Made by a program: the position numbers and the translations under genes
Shown: one piece after another, positions 34,254 to 46,337 of the stretch
Layout: each line of letters opens with the position of its first letter
Position numbering within the stretch: the first letter of the stretch is position 1
Source: Elmis aenea
Lineage: Eukaryota; Arthropoda; Insecta; Coleoptera; Elmidae
DNA length: 64,000 bases
Assembly (NCBI GenBank): GCA_947652605.1
Contig: OX393578.1
Location: 54,567,415 to 54,631,414, forward strand
Direction: 5' to 3'
Notes under the pieces: generated by a model
What the model was told of the DNA's origin: nothing
The model's database searches: none
Seen by the model: only the letters and a program-made list of their open reading frames with translations

Positions 34254-35374
34254 TTATGACATGCTTTCGTAAAGGTGGTAATCTTTAGTGGTTGATTTAA
34301 ATTTAAAACTACAGCTCTCAGTAAACAATACTATAACCAAAGCAACACAAGCTAAAATTAGTACTCCTGTAGTTATTACCAACCCTAAAAGTAATTTAAC
34401 GTCTTTCTGGGGAATCCGAATGCTTCCTATGCTTTGATGTTGCGAAATATCTGTTGATTTAATAACTTCTGGTGATGTAGATTTTAATGTAGTGGTTGAT
34501 GGTTTGGCAGTTGAACCAGATATACCCTGTAGCAAATGCGCTGTTGAAGACGGATGTTGACCATGAGGCAACAGTATTTTTAAATTAGGGAGCAATTGAC
34601 GCAAATCTACCACGTTTGCAATAGGATTACCCCGCAAATCTAAAGTTTCCAAATGTATCAACCCACGGAAAGATTCCTCAGATAATGTACGAAGACCACA
34701 ATGTTTTAATTCAACAGTTCTGAGGGACATTAAATTTTGAGACTTGTGTGAAATTTCCAAATAACCGTTTCCGTTAGCGAGAAGCTTATTGAGCTTCGTA
34801 TTAAAAGAAAATTGAGTGAAGTCAAGTTCTATTAAGCCGTTATGAGATATATCCAAATATTCCAAACGTTTAAAATTACTTATGCCCTTAAGGTCAAAGG
34901 AAGTTTTAATTTCATTGTGGTCTAATTTTAAAAATTGAATGTTATTGTAGCGGATGGTGTCGAATTTCCGGATTTTAGCGATATTATTGTTGGATAATAC
35001 TAACGTTGTAATGTTGGCATTGTGTGTTTGGGGTATGGCAGTGAGTTGTTGATTTCTGCAAATTACCGTTAGTGGGCCGTCGGTTTCACAGTTGGCACTT
35101 GCTATTTGCAAGCAAGTAAATCTACAGAATAATATAATGTTAGTAAATAAATAGTTTAAATTTACAGAGAAGACTTTTACTCGTTAAATACTAAAAAACC
35201 CAAGTATAGGCAATAAACAACAATTAACAAATTGCAATAAATTCTAAGGTTAATTATTTAATTTGCAAATATTATATTGTATGCCACATTCATTAACACA
35301 AAAAAATTTAATCGTAGCACCATATTTAGCTAACATTAAACTTGTACTTACATTATTGTGGAGAGTAACAACAT
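34254..35374 (-). CDS. LRR single-pass membrane protein, family B gene 3
   Basis: On the minus strand, exon 1 is 35374-35352 (MLLLSTI plus a split Ile codon, donor GTAAGT) and exon 2 is 35121-34254. The intron is 230 bp. The total is 891 nt (296 aa). The order is signal peptide, Cys-pair cap (NCETDGPLTVIC), five to six LRRs, Ser/Thr-rich stalk, transmembrane helix at about 251-274 and tail ending KDYHLYESMS. It is almost identical to B2 from LRR 2 onward, while the signal peptide and first cap differ more. It is transcribed divergently from C1, with 272 bp between start codons. Confidence 0.87.
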
Positions 35375-35646
35375 CGTAGCTCTAAAAATTGTTCATAAAA
35401 TGATGTATTTAGAGCGAATGACTAGAAACATTGCAAACAATTCTATATATTAACACGGGGGAGTTGTTATCACCTACGTATTTTGTCAGTCTATAATTGG
35501 TTAATTGTTATCAAGATAGTAATACTCGCTCGCTTATTCGCTCCCCAATTCAAGTCCATTTTGGGGATAAACTATACATCTTATCATATTATTTTCCACA
35601 CGAGTTCTGACATCGGTGCGTACTTTTTATTCGTTCAACCTAAACC
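35375..35646. promoter_or_regulatory. Bidirectional promoter between B3 and C1
   Basis: 272 bp separate the two initiator ATGs. The core shared with units 1 and 3 includes GGTTAATTGTTATCAAGATA (two GATA-type motifs) and CTCGCTCGCTTATTCGCTCC. Closer to C1 there is CTTATCATATTATTTT, then TCTGACATCGGTGCGTAC, before the ATG. Conservation across three units, one of which has lost its C gene, supports a shared control region. Confidence 0.6.
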
Positions 35647-38600
35647 ATGATACCGAGAAATGTGTTTATACTAATTTATGCGTTGGAGTTTTCACTGCTG
35701 TAAGTAATCTATTTATCAATAAATCGAAGTTAATTGTAGCCGAGTGTTAATATTTCAGTAATAGTAAAATGAACTGCTATTAAAAAAATCACTCTCATCA
35801 AAATTGATTATTCATTTACTCCTTTGTTTTTTTGAAGTTATCGTCAAATAAAACAAAACAACCCTTTAGTAACCTAGATAAGTTTAATTAATTGTCCTTT
35901 TTTGCGAAAGGTTTCTTGTAAAAAGGCTTGACCAGCTTTTGGACTTTTGACTTTAGGGCACTAGCAAATAATTTAAGATAGCTACTGACTAAGAGACGAG
36001 AGTCTTGTAAACGATTTAACATTTATAGAGATCCTTTAAGAAAGGTGATTAATATTTTTTAAAACCCTTTTCGAAGGTTATACATTCCATAAATTTTTTT
36101 AAATGATTTTTCGTTTTTCGAAATAAAAATTAGTATTTTTTTTATTAAGCTAGTTATTATAATAAATAGATCACGTAAATACTTTTCTAAATAATTTTTT
36201 TTACAATGAACAACTTTTTGTGCAGAATATTTGGGTTTGTATTCTAATCGGTTTTAAAATACTGACAAAGTCTACTTAATTTGTCCACCTTTCTATGAAT
36301 TTAAAAATATTTAAATTTACTAGACAGAGCTTTGATTAAGATTCCTCTCAACATAAATTTTGTTTTTGTGGCCATAAAAGGACGTAACAATATTTTTATA
36401 GTTAATTACTACTTATATACAGGGTGTTTCGTAAAAAATGCGGGAGGTGATTTCTTATTGAAAATTAAGAGGGGTCTTTTATATAATTTTTTTTCCTTAG
36501 ACGTCTCCTTTCGGAGTTACACTCCCCTAAAAGTGATTGGTAAAATTAAGTTTTTATTTTATTTCTTAAATTTAGATAAATGTAGAAGAATGATGTTTGG
36601 TAGATGTTCTATACTTATTAAAAGGTTTTCCATAGTAAAATTTTCAATTATCTCCCACCTTCACAGGGGACGGAGACGTGCGACCCCTGTTGGTTTTTTT
36701 ATCAGAACTTTTTGATTGGTTAAAATTTTGCAATTTAAGAATGTTTTTTGTTAAGGTTGATTTATTTGGAAACTTTTTATATTCCTTAACTATTCTCGTA
36801 AAACCTACAGTTTTTGAGTAAAAAATAAAATAAGTGAACATGTATGTTTACGTTCGTATTGGGTAGAATTGACGGGCGTTTTAGCATTGTCGCCGCGTAA
36901 ACATCAAAATGAGTTACACCCGTCAATTATATCCAATATAAACATAAATAAACCATAGCAACCACCAAAGTGAGTCATTTTATATTGGAATATTAATTTA
37001 ATGGTGCATGTTTACTTCTTTTATTTTTTACACAAAAACTGTAGGCTTTTCAAGAATGGTTAAAGAATATAAACAGTTTCTAAATAAATAAACCTTAAAA
37101 AAAAATTATATTGCAAAATTTTAACCCATCAAAAAGTTCTAATAAAAAATCCAACAGGGGTCGCACTTCGCAGCCCCCTGTGTAGGTTGAAGGTGAATTT
37201 TACTATGCACAACCTTTTAATAAGTATAAAACATCTAGCACACATCATTCTTCTACATAAATCCAAATTTGAGATATAAAATAAAAACCTAATTCTACCG
37301 CTCCCCTTTAGGGGGATGTAACTCCAAGAGGAGTCTAAGGAAACAAATTTATATAAACGACCCCCCTTATTTTTCTATAATGAATTAACTCCCGCATTGT
37401 ATCGCATTATTTGCAAAACACCTTGTATATAATTACATTCTTATAATTCCAATTTTAATTTTAATTAAATTCCCTTACATTTTAGACCGGTATAGTTGAA
37501 GAATACAATACAAACAGACACAATCACATTATTTATTAACTTATTGTTGAATCACATTACGCTTATAAGTTTTAAATAAACTTCTGGGTTTTCGTATTCA
37601 AAAGGCGAATTTAATTGTACTTTGGAACGGTTTTATTCCTTATCTTAACCAGGGTTTTATTGGACTTTTTCAATTGGTCTAAGCATGTGGATTTTTAAAC
37701 TATAAATTATCTACAAATAAAAAGTACACACTAAATTAGGAGCAAATTAATTGTCTTCTTAATTTTTTTCAAAAATAAACGTTCACCACTTTCATAATAA
37801 AGAGTCTATTTTATTAAATTATAAATTATTTGTTACGTACTAAAATAATTTTCATTTCCTAAATTTCGGCGGCGCTTTACAAAAACTTATCTAATATGTT
37901 AAGATTTAATTGTGTTATTCATGTAATCAATTTCTCAGAATATCAAATGCAGTTGTGCATGGCCGTGGATGCCAACATCCCCATTCCTCCCTGCAGGACT
38001 GCCGGGGGCTGGACTATTTTCCAAACGGGTCTTACGCCGTTACAATCCTCAACCTATTTCGCAACAACATCTCAGAATTGGCTCCGTACGTGTTCCTAGA
38101 AAACGAGTATATCAATTTGGAAAAGGCCATACTGCGTCACAACCACATATCAGTCGTGCATCCCAACGCTTTTGCGTCGCTTTATAATTTGCGGCATCTA
38201 GATTTATCTAGAAACAAATTGAAAGTAATTCAAATTGGCGTTTTTGACGACTTGGGGTCCCTACAGAACTTGCAGTTGACGAGAAATCATATAAAATTTG
38301 TAGAAGACCACGCGTTCGACGATTTACAAGCGCTACAAATATTAAATTTGTCTCACAATAATCTGACTAACTTGCAACAAAATTTGTTGAGCAACAGCAA
38401 ACGGTTGCTTCAGATCGACCTTTCGTTTAACAATTTAAATATAGTCAAGTCGGCTAATAACACATTTTTAAATTTCAGTTATTTAATATCAAACGCAGAA
38501 AATGAAAACAAGGGTGATAAAACATATTATTTGGACATTATTTTGACGGGTAATCAATTTTTATCTAGTTATTTGCCCACTCTTAAAATTGAAAAAGATC

Positions 38601-38842
38601 CCGAAGTTCAATTTACAAAGTCTATAGATTCAGAGTATTCTTCTAGTACGGATACTTTGAATAACTCAAAACTCGACAATCAAATAACCGAAAATGATGT
38701 CATTGTTGCTGATGGCTATGTATGGCTTATATGCGGCATAATTGTAATTATGTTATCGTTTTTGATAGCCTTATGCGTATTTATTTACATGTATCTCCGA
38801 AGAACATCTCCATCATATGGTTATAGCATCGTTGACGCTTAG
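35647..38842 (+). CDS. LRR single-pass membrane protein, family C gene 1
   Basis: Exon 1 is 35647-35699 (53 nt, MIPRNVFILIYALEFSL plus a split Leu codon, donor GTAAGT) and exon 2 is 37939-38842 (acceptor TTTCTCAG). The total is 957 nt (318 aa). It has a signal peptide, a cap with two Cys (GRGCQHPH...DCRGLDYFPNGSY), about six LRRs with the regular NNISxLxPxxF phrasing, an acidic Ser/Thr linker, a transmembrane helix at about 280-303 and a 15-residue tail (LRRTSPSYGYSIVDA). It lacks the C-terminal Cys cap of family A. The 2239-bp intron is long only because a foldback MITE lies in it. The signal-exon and phase-2 design is the same as in families A and B. Confidence 0.87.
36420..37435. mobile_element. 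Complete foldback MITE in intron 1 of C1
   Basis: The 1016-bp element starts CAGGGTGTTTCGTAAAAAAT and ends GCAAAACACCTTG, with TA on both sides. The arms are about 450 bp each, with a centre around CGTAAACATCAAAATGAG. The paralogous intron of C2 (46656-47318) does not contain it, so it inserted after the units separated, or was lost there. ORFs 36332-36715 and 36644-36841 are arm sequence. Confidence 0.8.
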
Positions 38843-39879
38843 AAACAAAACTAAATGGCAAAAAACCACCCAAAAAAGGTTTTTATGGCGATTTAGTAAT
38901 TTATTAACACTTTTGTGTCGTGTACTGATTTTTTTTTAAATAAGGTCAGTAAAAAGGACTCATAAAATATTGTCAACAACGTACTTGTATGAAGTATTAT
39001 GTTACATAATTACAATTAAATTTTATCTTAGAATCTCAGTGTGTTGTTTTGTGTTTTATGTTTAGGAAAACTTAATATATTTTGCAATGTATTGTTTCAT
39101 TCTGTTTAATATATTATAATTAATCTTATTTTTGTTTTTGTTTAACCTGATATTATTTCTTAATTTTTGGTAAAATGTTGAGAGTTGAAGGCAAATACTT
39201 GGCCTCTAGGGCAGCGTTTACCAAATTGGGTATCACAGAATCCTGGGGTTCCCTCCAGGGTTTTGTGCTACGGAAGTATAGCAATAGAATAGGGGTTCTG
39301 TTAGAAAATGGTAAAAAAGTTAATAAACCATCCTAGGTATTTAATAGTTTAATACCAACACAAAGTAAATCAATTTCGTCACACAATTTTAAAGAGTCCC
39401 TGGCGCCAATCTTTTTTTTTGCATGGAATTGTTTGCAAACAAGTAGACTTCATACAAAAAAAATAAATGAAAAAAGTCATTTATGTTCAATTAGACCCGT
39501 GTGCCCATTTTGTTTATTTCGGCGCCCTGTGTATTTTCAAAGATACATGCCTTAAAATGCTTAAACCTGCAATTTCATATAGGTATAATACGTTTACAAA
39601 ACAAAACAAGGTGTTAAAACCTTTTATATCTCATTTGGTACAAGTTACGAAGGTTTTGTAAGTTATTGTTGTGATAATAAATAAACTACAATAAACTACC
39701 TTACAGCAGATTCCGATTATATCGTTGTTCTCTTATTTTCATATAGGTATGTATTTATAATGTTTATCACAACAACAAATTACAAAGTCTTCGTTTTAAA
39801 AGGCTTTACACCTTGTTTTGTTTTTGTTTTTAAAGCCTACTATAATTTTCTTTAAAAAACTCCGTATTTAAAAAAGTTA
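38843..39879. other. 3' flank of C1 with a short inverted repeat
   Basis: This matches 48220-49205 after C2. It includes an inverted repeat at about 39595-39835 (AAACAAAACAAGGTG mirrored by CACCTTGTTTTGTTT, and GTTATTGTTGTGATAA mirrored by TTATCACAACAACAAA), a small MITE-like structure. The ORF 39467-39661 lies across it and is not supported as a gene. Confidence 0.5.
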
Positions 39880-40195
39880 AGTTAATGATGTTTTTCGAGA
39901 GACAAAACGTTGTTGGAATTTTTGTGTAATCTCAAAAAATTAAAGCGTAGAAAGTTGCCATGGAGAAGTCGAGATTGTCGAAATCTTAAAAAATGTAGGA
40001 AATGGGGCAAAAAAACGAAAATCAATTTTTTTCCGTTTTTCTTGAATAACTTTTGAACTAAGACAGCTATAAAAAAATTTCTTTGCAGTTATTTGATGAG
40101 CATCTAATTTCGCAATTTTGCCCTAATTTAACAGACCTCGTAGCTCAAGATAAGCGAGAACACTATGCATTTACTCGAATTTGGGACACCCAGTA
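39880..40195. mobile_element. Half of the foldback MITE at 30101-30753 (unit 2 copy)
   Basis: This is the right arm only, ending GGGACACCCAG then TA. The left arm seen in unit 1 is absent. Confidence 0.65.
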
Positions 40196-40821
40196 TATAG
40201 TTTAAACTGATTTTTTAAAACTTTTGGGCCTCTAGGGCAGCCTTTACAAACTTCGTATACCAAAAAGTAAAGCAATAGAATAGGTTTTGTTAGAAAACGG
40301 GAAAAAAATTAATAAACTATCGTACTTGATAGTTTAACACACAGTAAATCAATTTCGTCATTTATAATCTTATTAAGAGTCAGTTACAATCAGAGGCTGG
40401 GAACCTAAAGAAAACGTCAACGAAATAAAAAATAAATGATTGTCTCATCACACTGTTCAATGAACAAATGCATAAATAATTTTAAGAAACACCGATTTAA
40501 GGGTAACAATGATTAAATTGCATCTTCATTACAAAAAAGAGTCAAGCATTTGCAAGGAAAAGAAAAACCCATAGTTTTTTTTTTTTAATTGTTCCAAAAT
40601 CACCTTCATAGCCTGCTTGGAAATATTACGTTGGCCTAATAATTAACCATAAATATCTCGTAAAATATCAGTTTTACTTATGAAATGGGCTTTTATTTTT
40701 AGAAGACAACCAAATTTTCTACAAGACTGTAAAAAAAATGTAGGTGTTGTATTTAAGAATAAGTTTTCGATGTTTAATGTTATACAAGCTTGACAAAGGA
40801 TAAAAAACGTCCTGTATAATA

Positions 40822-41130
40822 GCTTTAATAATGTAGCTGGCCAATCTTATTCTTCGAAGTCCATGGCCTCCTCCACCCCCTTTTCTGTCTTACACATGGT
40901 TGCCACTTCTATACTTGTGCTGGTAATCGATCTTCTAGCATCCGTTTTAGATGGCCATACCATTTACAACTCTTTGGTGTGATTGTATCAAATTATAGTA
41001 GTACCTACGTTCATTTTTTCCCCAAGTACGTTTTACGTACTCCGTCTAGTAAGACCGCAGCACTTCCTCCAGTAATCCATTTCCAGAGCATAATTTTACT
41101 TTCTTCTCTTTTATTAGTTACCCATAGTTC
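40822..41130 (-). pseudogene. LINE C-terminal fragment (unit 2 copy)
   Basis: Near-identical to 31385-31690, with the same WYGHLRRM...RRKRG motif and stops. Confidence 0.68.
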
Positions 41131-41139
41131 AGCCTAACC

Positions 41140-41445
41140 CATCAAAAAGTTCTGGAAAAAAAAACAACAGGGGTTGCACTTTTCAGCTCCTTGTGAAGGT
41201 GGGAGATGATTGAAAATGTTACTACGGGAAACCTTTTAATAAGTTTAAACATCTACCACCTCCTACATTTATCCAAATTTGAGAAATAAAATAAAAACCT
41301 AATTTGACCACTTCCCTTTATGGGGGTGTAACTCCGAAAGGAGACGTCTAAGGAAAAAAAAATATCTAAAAGACTCCCCTTAATTTTCGCTAATGATTCA
41401 CCTCCCTATTTTTTCTCTCAATGTTTAAGAAACACCCTGTATATT
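41140..41445. mobile_element. Half of a foldback MITE (unit 2 copy)
   Basis: Near-identical to 31700-32006, ending AAGAAACACCCTG plus TA. It was copied with the unit. Confidence 0.68.
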
Positions 41446-42052
41446 TTATTTAGTAAAACTTTCTTTTATATCTTAGCAATATTTTCTGTGTTTAACTTTA
41501 CTTTTCTAGAAACACCTAGGTAGGTGATCTTAAACTTTTGAAACCGGCAGTGTATATCTTGCAAGAAGAGATTTGTTGTTAGAGTTTATATTTTTATACT
41601 GTTGCTCATTATAGAATAACATCAAACAAACGTTTGTGATAACCTGTATCTATTGTTCGGTTATATTCTAAAAAAATAATAGTCACTATTACTAAGTCAG
41701 ATTATGATCTAATTCTATAAGTATCTTGCATTGTTTTTCTGGAATGTTATTGACGTCATTTTAAACGTTTTGATCAATCTTTTATGTATTGTAGCCTAGG
41801 TTGTTAATTAAGGGGTTATTAATTTTTATAATGACATCAGTTTACAACAATATAACAGCTGTTTGTGTGAGCGTAAACATTAAAATAAATACATTAAACC
41901 TTATATTATTACAAAGGGGAAAAATGCTTGATGAAATCATGGCCAAGTATGGTTTCTATTTAAAAACATACATGCACGTTTGTTAGTTATCTTAGAATTT
42001 AAACAATATTGAAACAAGTGAATGTTTTAATTTTACAGCGCGCAAAAAAACT

Positions 42053-42440
42053 ATTCATTAATGGGACACTATAATAAGCCTTCTGAAGATCAATGAATAC
42101 CAAGTGCCTTCCTAGGTTACGTCCAATTTGTTTTTCTATTATCTATTTTAAACAGAATATGTTGTCTATGTGCAAGTGACCAGCTCTGAAATCGTTCTTC
42201 GTTTCAAAGTCTGTCTAACAGTTTTTCGTTATATTCTCTAGAACCTCTCCGTATAGCCTGCTCAATGAATTTGTCACACTTATTTCTCTATAGTTTTAGC
42301 AGTCTCTTTTGTCACCTTTATTCTTATAAATATAATTGATACATGCAGTTCTCTATTCTTTAGACAGTTCTTTGCCTGTCAAAAATTGGTAGAATATATA
42401 CGATAGTACTTGATTCAGACCATCTGGTCAACTTTCAGTT
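42053..42440 (-). pseudogene. I-like LINE reverse transcriptase fragment (unit 3 copy)
   Basis: The same dead fragment as at 24185-24590 and 32618-33015. Confidence 0.75.
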
Positions 42441-44218
42441 TAATAAACCTACATAACTCTTTTTATCCTTCAAAACTTACCACCCTTTCGCGTGTTTTCA
42501 CCTTTTTATTGACAGAAAAAAGTTGACACATAAATAAATATATCTTGCAAGAAAAAAATTGGCGTTAAAGTTTATATTTTTATATTGCTCCTCATAACTA
42601 ATTTTAACAATTTTGATCAAACTTTTCTGTGCTTGTTAGCCTAAGTGATTAGTTGAGGGGTTATTGTTTTTTATGATATCAGTATACAACAATATAACAG
42701 CTTTGTTTGAAGATTGCTAAAGCTTTATTTGGAGCACTAGACTTTGCGATATATGACTTATCAAAAATTATCGTGACGAAAAACAAATAAGCAAAAAAGT
42801 GTGTTAGGCAATAATTGTTTACAAGTTTCTTGACTTAATCAACAGCAAAATAACTAGGTAATAATAAAATTCGTTAAATACTTACTGGCGGTGTACTGGT
42901 CTTTGTTTTTAGAAATGTAAAAAATAAAGTATTTTACATGAGAAGCTACGGTCTAAAAATGTTATTAAAAAAAAAACAGTTAGTTGCGTGAGATAACTAT
43001 CTTTAAAATTATTTAAATTTTTAATAATGCTGATTTATAATGACAAATTAATTATTTAAATAATCCAGTCATTTATAAATAATGTGGCTTATTTGAAGTA
43101 AAACTATTGCTATACAGATCTAGAATTAAATGTAGCAACAATTTTAGCATAAATAGTATATTTCTTTGATAGATTCACTATTGCTAAGTCAGATTATGAT
43201 CTAATTCTATGTATCTTGCATTGTTTTTCTGGAATGTTATTGACGTCATTTTAAACGTTTTGATTAATCTTTTATGTATTGTAGCCTAAGTTATTAATTA
43301 AGGGGTTATTAATTTTTATTATGACATCAGTTTACAACAATATAACAGCTGTGTTTAAAAATTGCTAAAGCTTGATTTGTAGCAATAGACTTTGCAATAT
43401 ATGATTTATCAAAAATTATCATGACGAACAATACATAAATAATAAACTGCGTTAAGCAATTTTTTACAAGCCACCGTGGTTTCTTGACTTGATCAACAGC
43501 AAAATATCTAGGTAATAATAAAATTCGTTGAATATTTGTGGTGTACTGGTGTATGTGTTTCGAAATGTAAAAATTAAACTATTTTACATGAGTATTTACG
43601 TTCTAAAAATTTTATTTAAAAAAGACCACACATTTACACTCGTGATATAAATATCTTTATAATTATTTTTATTTTTGCAAAAAAAAGTCCCTGTCGATTT
43701 TTTAATAAAGTTGATTTATCTCAACAAAGTAATTATTTAAATACTTCAGTCATTTATAAATGAAGTGGCTGATTTTACATTAAAACATTTATTTCAACAC
43801 AGATCTAGAATTAAAACTAGCAACAATTTTAGCATTAATATATTCCCTTGATAATTTTTCTATCTTTATTGAATTTTAAAGTTTGCTTTTTTTGTTGTTG
43901 ATTAATTTAAATTGGTGTTGATAGGAAACTATGGGATTTGGAAACTTAAAAGGCAGAATATTGCAACAAAACTAAACGATTTTTTAAAATATTAAGTTTA
44001 TTTACAAATTTAATATTACACTAAGAAAGTAGCAATACTTACATAATTAAAATCTTAATAACTATTACCTACGCAGAAACAAACAAATTTATAACAAACA
44101 ATATATTGAATATAGTGTAAAAATTAATAGAAAAAGAAGGATGAGTAACATAAAAACATCAAATAATTACTAGAATATGAATATTATGCCCAACATAATA
44201 GAACCATATTGAAACATT
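42441..44218. other. Two tandem family B 3' flanks
   Basis: The part 42441-43177 matches the flank of B2/B3 but is cut about 1 kb before the gene should begin. At about 43178 another, more diverged flank starts (CACTATTGCTAAGTCAGATT) and continues into B4. The junction marks a deletion that removed a family B gene. No ORF is of interest here. Confidence 0.55.
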
Positions 44219-45044
44219 TTAAAGCATATTCTTGTAATTGTGATATAAAAAAATAAACAAAACAACACAAAGTAAAATTAGTACTCCAGTACTTATTAGT
44301 AAACCTAAAAGTAATCCAACGTCTTTTTGGGGAATCCGAATGCTTCCTTTGTCTTCATGTTGCGAAATTTCTGTTGGTTTAAAAACTTCTGGTGATGTAG
44401 ATTTTAATGTAGTGGTCGATGGTTTGGCAGTTGAACCAGATATACCCTGTAGCGAATGCGTTGTTGGAGACGGATGTTGGTTTCCATGAGGTAATAGTAT
44501 TTTTAAATTAGGGAGCAATTGACGCAAATCTACCACGTTTGCAATAGGATTACCCCGCAAATCCAAAATTTCCAAATTTATCAACCCACGGAAAGATTCT
44601 TCGGATAATGTACGAAGGCCACAATGTTTTAATTCAACAGTCTTGAGGAATATTAAATTTTGAGACTTATGTAAAATATCCAAATAGCCGTTACCATTAG
44701 CAAGAAGTTTATTGAGCTTTGTGTTAAATAAAAATTGAGTGAAGTCAAGTTCTATTAAGCCGTTATGAGATATATCCAGATATTCCAAGCGTTTAAAATT
44801 ACTTACGCCCTTAAGATCAAAGGAAGTTTTAATTTCATTGTGGTCTAGTTTTAAAAATTGAATGTTATTGTACCGGATGGTGTCGAATTTTCGGATTTTA
44901 GCGATATTATTGTCGGATAATACCAACGTTGTAATGTTGGTGTTGTATGTTTGGGGCACAGCAGTGAGTTTTTGATTTGTGCAAATTACCGTTAGTGGGT
45001 CGTTGGTTTCACAGTTGGCACTTGCTTCTTTTATGTAAGTGAAT
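44219..45044 (-). CDS. LRR membrane protein exon, family B gene 4, lacking its own first exon
   Basis: The exon follows TTTTCTGTAG at 45045 and runs to a stop at 44219. It encodes a cap (ASANCETNDPLTVIC), five to six LRRs, a Ser/Thr-rich stalk and a transmembrane helix ending in a short tail, YHNYKNML. The KDYHLYESMS tail of B2/B3 is lost. Where its signal exon should be (about 45270-45300), the sequence has the end of that exon (ACAATAAT) but no ATG, and its donor is GTTAAGT, not GTAAGT. Sequence from the transmembrane region of the upstream gene B5 abuts it. It is therefore either a pseudogene or, more interestingly, the 3' exon of a B5-B4 fusion (see findings). Confidence 0.75.
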
Positions 45045-45347
45045 CTACAGAAAAAGACAATGTTAGTTAATAAATAGTTAAAATTTAGAGAGAATCCTTG
45101 CAATCATTAAAGACTATGAAAAACCAAGTATAGGCAATGAACAACCATTAACAAAATGCAATAAATACTCATGTAAAGTAATAAAATTGCAAATATTATG
45201 TTGTTGCCACCAGATATAGCACTAAAAAAATGTAATCGTAGCACCATATTTAGCTAACATTTAACTTGTACTTAACATTATTGTCGAGAGTACCACTACT
45301 ACAACCAAAGCAATGCAAGTTTAAATTATTACTGCTGTAGTTATTAC

Positions 45348-46337
45348 TCACCCCAAAAGTAATCCAACGTCGTTCTGTGGAATCCGACTGCTTCCTAATG
45401 TCTGATTTGGCGAAATTTCTGTTGATGTAACAACTTCTGGTGCGGTAGACTTTACCGTTGTGGTTGATGGTTTGGCAGTTGTACCACGTAAACCTTGTAA
45501 CGAATGCGTTGTTGGAGACGGATGTTCACTTCCATGAGGTAATAATATTCTTAAATTTGGGAGCCATTGATGTAAACCTACCACGTGTTCTATAGTATTA
45601 CCCCTCAAATCCAAAGTTTCCAGATTTTTCAACCCACGAAAAGATTCATCGGATAATGTACGAAGACCACAATGTTTTAATTCAAGAGTCTGAAGCGACA
45701 TTAAATTTTGAGACTTGTGTGAAATTTCCAAATAACCGTTACCATTAGCAAGAAGTTTATTGAGCTTCGTGTTAAGAGAAAATTGACTGAAGTCAAGTTC
45801 TATTAAGCCGTTATGAGATATATCCAGATATTCCAAGTGTTTTAAATTACCTATGCCGTTAAGATCAACGGAGGTTTTAATTTTATTGTGGTCTAATTTT
45901 AAAATTTGGATGTTATTGTAACCGATGGTGTCGTATTTTCGAATTTTACCAATATTATTGTTGGATAATACTAATGTTGTAATGTTGGCATTGTATGTTT
46001 GGGGTATAGCAGTGAGTTCTTGATTTGTGCAAATTACCGTTAGTGGACCGTTGGTTTCACAGCTGGCACTTGCTACTTGCAAGCAAGTAAGTCTACAGAA
46101 TAACACAGTATTAGTAAATGAATAGTTTGTATTTACAAAACAGTCCTGTAATCGGTAAACACTTTGAAAAAAATTATAGGCAATAAATAACAATTAACAA
46201 ATGGCAAATAAATAATTAGGTAAAGTATTAACATTGCAAATAATATGCTGTTGCCACCTGAATAAGCACTATTTTTTTAAAATCCTAGCACCATATTAAG
46301 CTAACAATACTTACATTATTATAGGAAGAAAAAACAT
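45348..46337 (-). CDS. LRR ectodomain protein, family B gene 5, transmembrane part destroyed
   Basis: On the minus strand, exon 1 is 46337-46315 (MFFLPII plus a split Ile codon, donor GTAAGT) and exon 2 starts at 46092 after TTCTGTAG. It has a signal peptide, a Cys cap (ASCETNGPLTVIC), five to six LRRs and a Thr-rich stalk. The frame then hits TGA at 45348-45350, right where the transmembrane helix begins (DVGLLLG). A second in-frame TAA follows 24 bases later in the decayed helix. Read as is, the product would be secreted. However, GGG|GTGAGT at 45351 is a good 5' splice site just before the stop and leaves phase 2, which matches the acceptor of B4. It is head-to-head with C2, 265 bp apart. 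Confidence 0.8.

Larger units (their letters stand above)
32435..41866 (+). repeat. Segmental duplication unit 2
   Basis: This has the same left border as unit 1 and the same content order, with an intact family C gene. Immediately before it (about 32240-32430) there is a partial second copy of a family B 3' flank, as also before unit 3 (41680-41866). This suggests that ancestral units carried two family B genes, as unit 3 still does. Confidence 0.85.

Noticed and set aside
36332..36841. ORFs of 127 and 65 codons on opposite strands
   Set aside because: Both lie within the arms of the foldback MITE 36420-37435. They are repeat sequence, not genes.
37896..38187. Extra plus-strand ORFs overlapping the start of C1 exon 2 (and 47349-47567 in C2)
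   Set aside because: Shadow frames of the LRR exon. The LRR frame is the one with domain structure and splice-phase agreement.
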